Below, piece after piece: positions 5,493-7,542 of a stretch of DNA of 7,542 nt. Under the pieces are notes generated by a model that did not search any database, was not told where the DNA came from, and worked only from the letters and a program-made list of their open reading frames with translations. Both the position numbers and the translations under genes were made by a program. Position 1 is the first letter of the stretch, and every line of letters starts with the position of its first letter. Origin of the DNA: Anaerolineae bacterium (GTDB taxonomy: Bacteria; Chloroflexota; Anaerolineae; Aggregatilineales; Phototrophicaceae); the NCBI GenBank assembly GCA_015492875.1, contig WGEI01000509.1:1-7542 (forward strand). The letters are read 5' to 3'.

Positions 5493-6767
5493 ATGAGCAC
5501 ACCCGTAATCACCCTCAAACAACAATCCCGCTACCCCCTATTGCTCTTCATCATCCTAATTTTCGCCTCATTGGGCGCGGCCATGCTGGTCATCATCCCT
5601 CATGTCATGCCCGGCGATGACATCGCCCTGCTCGCTGGCTTCATGCTCGGCACAGGCGCACTTACCATCGCCCTCTCCTATGCCCTATGGCGCTTTGGTC
5701 TGGTGCAATGGTTTCGCAGTTTACGCTGGGCGCTGCTGTTGGTGATTGTCCTCACCGTCTCGCTGATTTTCATGAATGTTTGGGTGACAGCTAAACTCAT
5801 GTTCATCGAATATAGCGACCTCACCCTCACCACCGCCTCGCTCATATTCGCGGGCTTGACCGCCATCGCCTTCGGCTTTTTTGTCGCCAACACCATGACC
5901 GAACGTATCTGCCAACTGGCTATCGCCGCCGAACAGCTGGCGCGTGGCGACCTCTCCATTCGCCTAGAAGCCTACGGCAACGACGAACTAGCGCAACTCA
6001 TCGCCTCGTTTAATAGCATGGCGCGCAGCCTGCAAGAAGTGGATGAGCAGAAGAAAGCGCTAGAGAAAACCCGCCGCGACCTCATCGCTTGGGTATCCCA
6101 TGACCTGCGCACGCCCTTAGCCACTATGCGCGTTATGGTAGAGGCGATGGCCGACGGCGTCGTCACCGATGAAGCCACCGTACAGCGCTATCTCCAAAAT
6201 ACCCAGCGCGAAATCCGCCATCTCAGCCGCCTCATCGACGATTTATTTGAACTCGCCCAGCTCGATGTTGGCCATATTCGCCTCAGCTACCAACCAACCT
6301 GCCTGCCCGATTTAATCTCCGATACCATCGGTACAATGGAAGCCCGCGCCCAAAATCAAGGCGTCCAACTCCAATGTGATATCGCGCCCGATGTTGACAC
6401 GTTGCCATTAGCGCCCGACAAAATCCAACGAGTGCTCTACAACTTGCTAGATAACGCTATCACCTATTCCCCCGCTGGCGAACAGGTACTACTCAAAGTG
6501 TATTGCGAGGAAGCGAACGTCCGTATTGATATTCACAACAGCGGCGCACATATCGCTGAGCACGACCTACCGCATATCTTCACGAGTTTCTATCGGGGAG
6601 AGCGCTCACGGGCATCTGATGACGAGGGCAAACGCGGCACCGGGCTGGGGCTGGCCATCGCGCGCGGTTTCATCGAGGCGCATGACGGCAAAATCTGGGT
6701 GACCAGTGCACCGCAGCAAGGCACAACTTTCAGCTTCACCCTGCCATTGCGACAAGCAGCGGCTTAA
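5493..6767 (+). CDS. Membrane-embedded HAMP histidine kinase (plus-strand system)
   Basis: A 424-residue kinase with four predicted membrane helices (about 15-37, 44-66, 78-99, 112-133) joined by short loops and no extracytoplasmic domain, which suggests sensing within or at the membrane. A HAMP linker (about 133-185) and a coiled-coil-like helix lead to the H-box AWVSHDLRTPLA with phospho-acceptor His203. The ATPase domain has Asn321 in NLLDNAITYS, F-box FTSFYR and G2 box GTGLGLAIA (382-390). The G1 box is degenerate: HNSGAHI (348-354) replaces the usual DxGxGI, with Asn for Asp and His for the last Gly. Such 'NSG.xI' variants occur in functional kinases, so I do not call it dead. GAGGAA 6-7 nt before the ATG supports the start. 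It is the presumed partner of the regulator ending 39 nt upstream, with no terminator between them. Confidence 0.93.
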   Translation: MSTPVITLKQQSRYPLLLFIILIFASLGAAMLVIIPHVMPGDDIALLAGFMLGTGALTIALSYALWRFGLVQWFRSLRWALLLVIVLTVSLIFMNVWVTAKLMFIEYSDLTLTTASLIFAGLTAIAFGFFVANTMTERICQLAIAAEQLARGDLSIRLEAYGNDELAQLIASFNSMARSLQEVDEQKKALEKTRRDLIAWVSHDLRTPLATMRVMVEAMADGVVTDEATVQRYLQNTQREIRHLSRLIDDLFELAQLDVGHIRLSYQPTCLPDLISDTIGTMEARAQNQGVQLQCDIAPDVDTLPLAPDKIQRVLYNLLDNAITYSPAGEQVLLKVYCEEANVRIDIHNSGAHIAEHDLPHIFTSFYRGERSRASDDEGKRGTGLGLAIARGFIEAHDGKIWVTSAPQQGTTFSFTLPLRQAAA

Positions 6768-6825
6768 ATCGCCTGATTTTCCCTCTTTTTCGACAGAACA
6801 ACCTTTTACCATGAAGGCACTATAA

Positions 6826-6957
6826 ATGGCTAAAAACGCGCTTTTTGCCCGCTATAGCACCCTGCCAGAAAACGGGTTCGCCGTGATTGATTACCCGCAT
6901 AGCCGTATCCCGCTTATTAGCCCCTGCCGTAAAGCGCCCATACGCTTTTGCCGCTGA
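6826..6957 (+). CDS. Possible small ORF, 43 residues, unrecognised
   Basis: ATG at 6826 to TGA at 6957 encodes a 43-residue product beginning MAKNALFARYSTLPENGF and ending PIRFCR. AAGG lies 8 nt before the ATG, good spacing. That AAGG sits inside a four-codon ORF (ATG 6811, Met-Lys-Ala-Leu, stop TAA 6823-6825) that abuts the ATG, an arrangement that could couple translation. The stop codon is the first base triplet of the 26-bp palindrome. There is no signal peptide or membrane helix; the C-terminal part is rich in Pro, Arg and Cys (Cys34 and Cys42). It may be a real small protein downstream of the kinase, a remnant of a larger gene, or chance. No family is recognised. Confidence 0.35.
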   Translation: MAKNALFARYSTLPENGFAVIDYPHSRIPLISPCRKAPIRFCR

Positions 6958-6980
6958 AGCGTGTCAATTGACACGCTTCA
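6955..6980. repeat. Perfect 26-bp palindrome
   Basis: The arm TGAAGCGTGTCAA (6955-6967) is followed directly by its exact reverse complement to 6980, centred on CAATTG. It overlaps the stop codon of the small ORF. As RNA it could form an approximately 11-bp hairpin, but no U-tract follows (ACCTGAAGTTTGG), so a standard intrinsic terminator is unlikely. It could be an operator for a dimeric regulator, an mRNA 3'-end stabiliser, or a Rho-independent-like stop for the kinase transcript. Confidence 0.65.
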
Positions 6981-7018
6981 CCTGAAGTTTGGTGCTTCTT
7001 GCAAAAAACATTGGTAAA

Positions 7019-7034
7019 AGTTAAAGTATTAACT
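7019..7034. repeat. Short inverted repeat AGTTAA-N4-TTAACT
   Basis: AGTTAA (7019-7024) and TTAACT (7029-7034) are exact inverted copies separated by AGTA. It is A+T-rich and lies in the gap between the plus-strand kinase and the convergent ORF. It could be a small operator, but chance is a fair alternative in A+T-rich sequence. Confidence 0.3.
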
Positions 7035-7070
7035 CCCCAGAACGAAAGGCAAGGTCTCAACATATATGGC

Positions 7071-7108
7071 TATAATAAAAAAGCCGTCCCATAAAGAGAC
7101 GGTTTTAT
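7071..7108 (-). terminator. Intrinsic terminator for the right-edge ORF (possibly bidirectional)
   Basis: CCGTC (7084-7088) pairs with GACGG (7098-7102) across a 9-nt loop. The stem extends by a G-U and several A-U pairs. On the minus strand the stem is followed by six T residues and TATTATA, about 25-45 nt past the stop at 7128. On the plus strand a shorter T-tract (TTTTAT, 7103-7108) follows, so it may also stop transcripts from the left. Confidence 0.72.
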
Positions 7109-7127
7109 ACCTTCACTCTGATTCGGG

Positions 7128-7535
7128 TTAAGGTACTCTAGCCCCACGAGTGCCACCACATCCAAATGGCCAGCTCCAGCAGAATCCGGTATTGTTATAT
7201 ATTTCTACAGAAGTCCCTATACAATTAGTGTTGCCAAAAAGTTTCAAAGGTGTATTGGGAATGCCATCTTTCCAAATAGACCAAATTCCAGAAGTCGTTG
7301 ATGCACATGAGGTATTATTATGTACATTCTTGAGCCACCCATTGTAGAAAGAATGGGCAAAGAGCGCCCAGTGATTAGCAGATAATGTCATTGACGACTC
7401 TGGCTGACCTGAATCATATCCTTCTGGCGGAGCGGGGAATTCGTAATCGGGGAATAGCGCTTCAATCCGTGCCATCTCTCTCCGCGCTATCTCTCTATAG
7501 GCTGCAAGCTCACGCTCAGTATTGAAACAGATCAT
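7128..7535 (-). CDS. Unrecognised Cys-containing protein, possibly cut by the window edge
   Basis: At least 135 residues from the ATG at 7535. The frame stays open to the window end (AAT, AGA upstream) and no ribosome binding site can be seen in the 7 bases available, so the true start may lie outside. Residues 1-35 are charged and helical (ERELAAYREIARREMARIE), then a Pro/Gly/Ser linker (33-50). A C-terminal region (about 65-135) is rich in Asn, Thr, Gly, Trp and Cys, with Cys77, Cys105, Cys119 and Cys126. The even number and spacing of these four Cys would suit two disulfides or modified Cys, but no signal peptide is visible. Its terminator follows at 7071-7108. No family is recognised; options are a small secreted or surface protein, a modified-peptide precursor, or the end of a longer protein. 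Confidence 0.55.
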   Translation of the reverse strand: MICFNTERELAAYREIARREMARIEALFPDYEFPAPPEGYDSGQPESSMTLSANHWALFAHSFYNGWLKNVHNNTSCASTTSGIWSIWKDGIPNTPLKLFGNTNCIGTSVEIYNNTGFCWSWPFGCGGTRGARVP

Positions 7536-7542
7536 TCTATTC

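Noticed and set aside
7071..7076. TATAAT as a plus-strand -10 box
   Set aside because: No -35 upstream and no gene downstream on the plus strand; it is part of the A/T tail of the minus-strand terminator.

Overview
The window reads like a chromosomal segment of a mid-to-high G+C, non-pathogen environmental bacterium. The OmpR-type regulators, the 'VWGY.FYGDE' winged-helix signature, the NDUFA9-like SDR protein and the GGGG/CCCC hairpin repeats all fit Chloroflexota (Anaerolineae-like). That is an inference from style, not a proven placement. No tRNA, rRNA, CRISPR array, transposase or phage gene is visible.

Layout. Positions 1-432 are intergenic and hold two tandem units, each about 210-217 bp, of a hairpin-rich repeat. 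Next come five minus-strand genes. In transcription order they are an OmpR-family response regulator (4564-3878), a HAMP histidine kinase overlapping it by 4 nt (3881-2781), a one-helix membrane protein (2638-2411), an exported Met-rich protein with a PepSY-like C-terminal half (2395-1532) followed by an intrinsic terminator (about 1460-1488), and a separately promoted atypical SDR/NmrA-like protein (1371-433). A divergent intergenic region (4565-4733) separates these from a plus-strand pair: a second OmpR-family regulator (4734-5453) and its histidine kinase (5493-6767). Positions 6768-7127 hold a possible 43-residue small ORF, a perfect 26-bp palindrome and a terminator. An unrecognised Cys-containing ORF (7535-7128, minus) runs to the window edge.

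How the genes may work together. The minus-strand kinase has a very short extracytoplasmic loop with seven Met in 15 residues. The exported protein encoded just downstream has about 19 Met in its first mature ~80 residues and a C-terminal His/Trp/Met cluster, and the small membrane protein presents a Met-rich N-terminus to the outside. Methionine clusters on the sensor and on both neighbouring products suggest a Cu(I)/Ag(I)-type soft-metal (or Met-oxidation) sensing and sequestration module. A triplet of TCA-centred direct repeats at 10/11-bp spacing in front of the small membrane gene is a candidate binding site for the cognate regulator. The plus-strand system is a paralogous regulator with a different recognition-helix sequence. 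Its kinase has four predicted helices and little exterior, so it probably senses the membrane.

The minus-strand two-component block is visibly lower in G+C than the plus-strand one (hand counts: 20/60 at 3241-3300, 39/60 at 5041-5100), which may mean a different origin.
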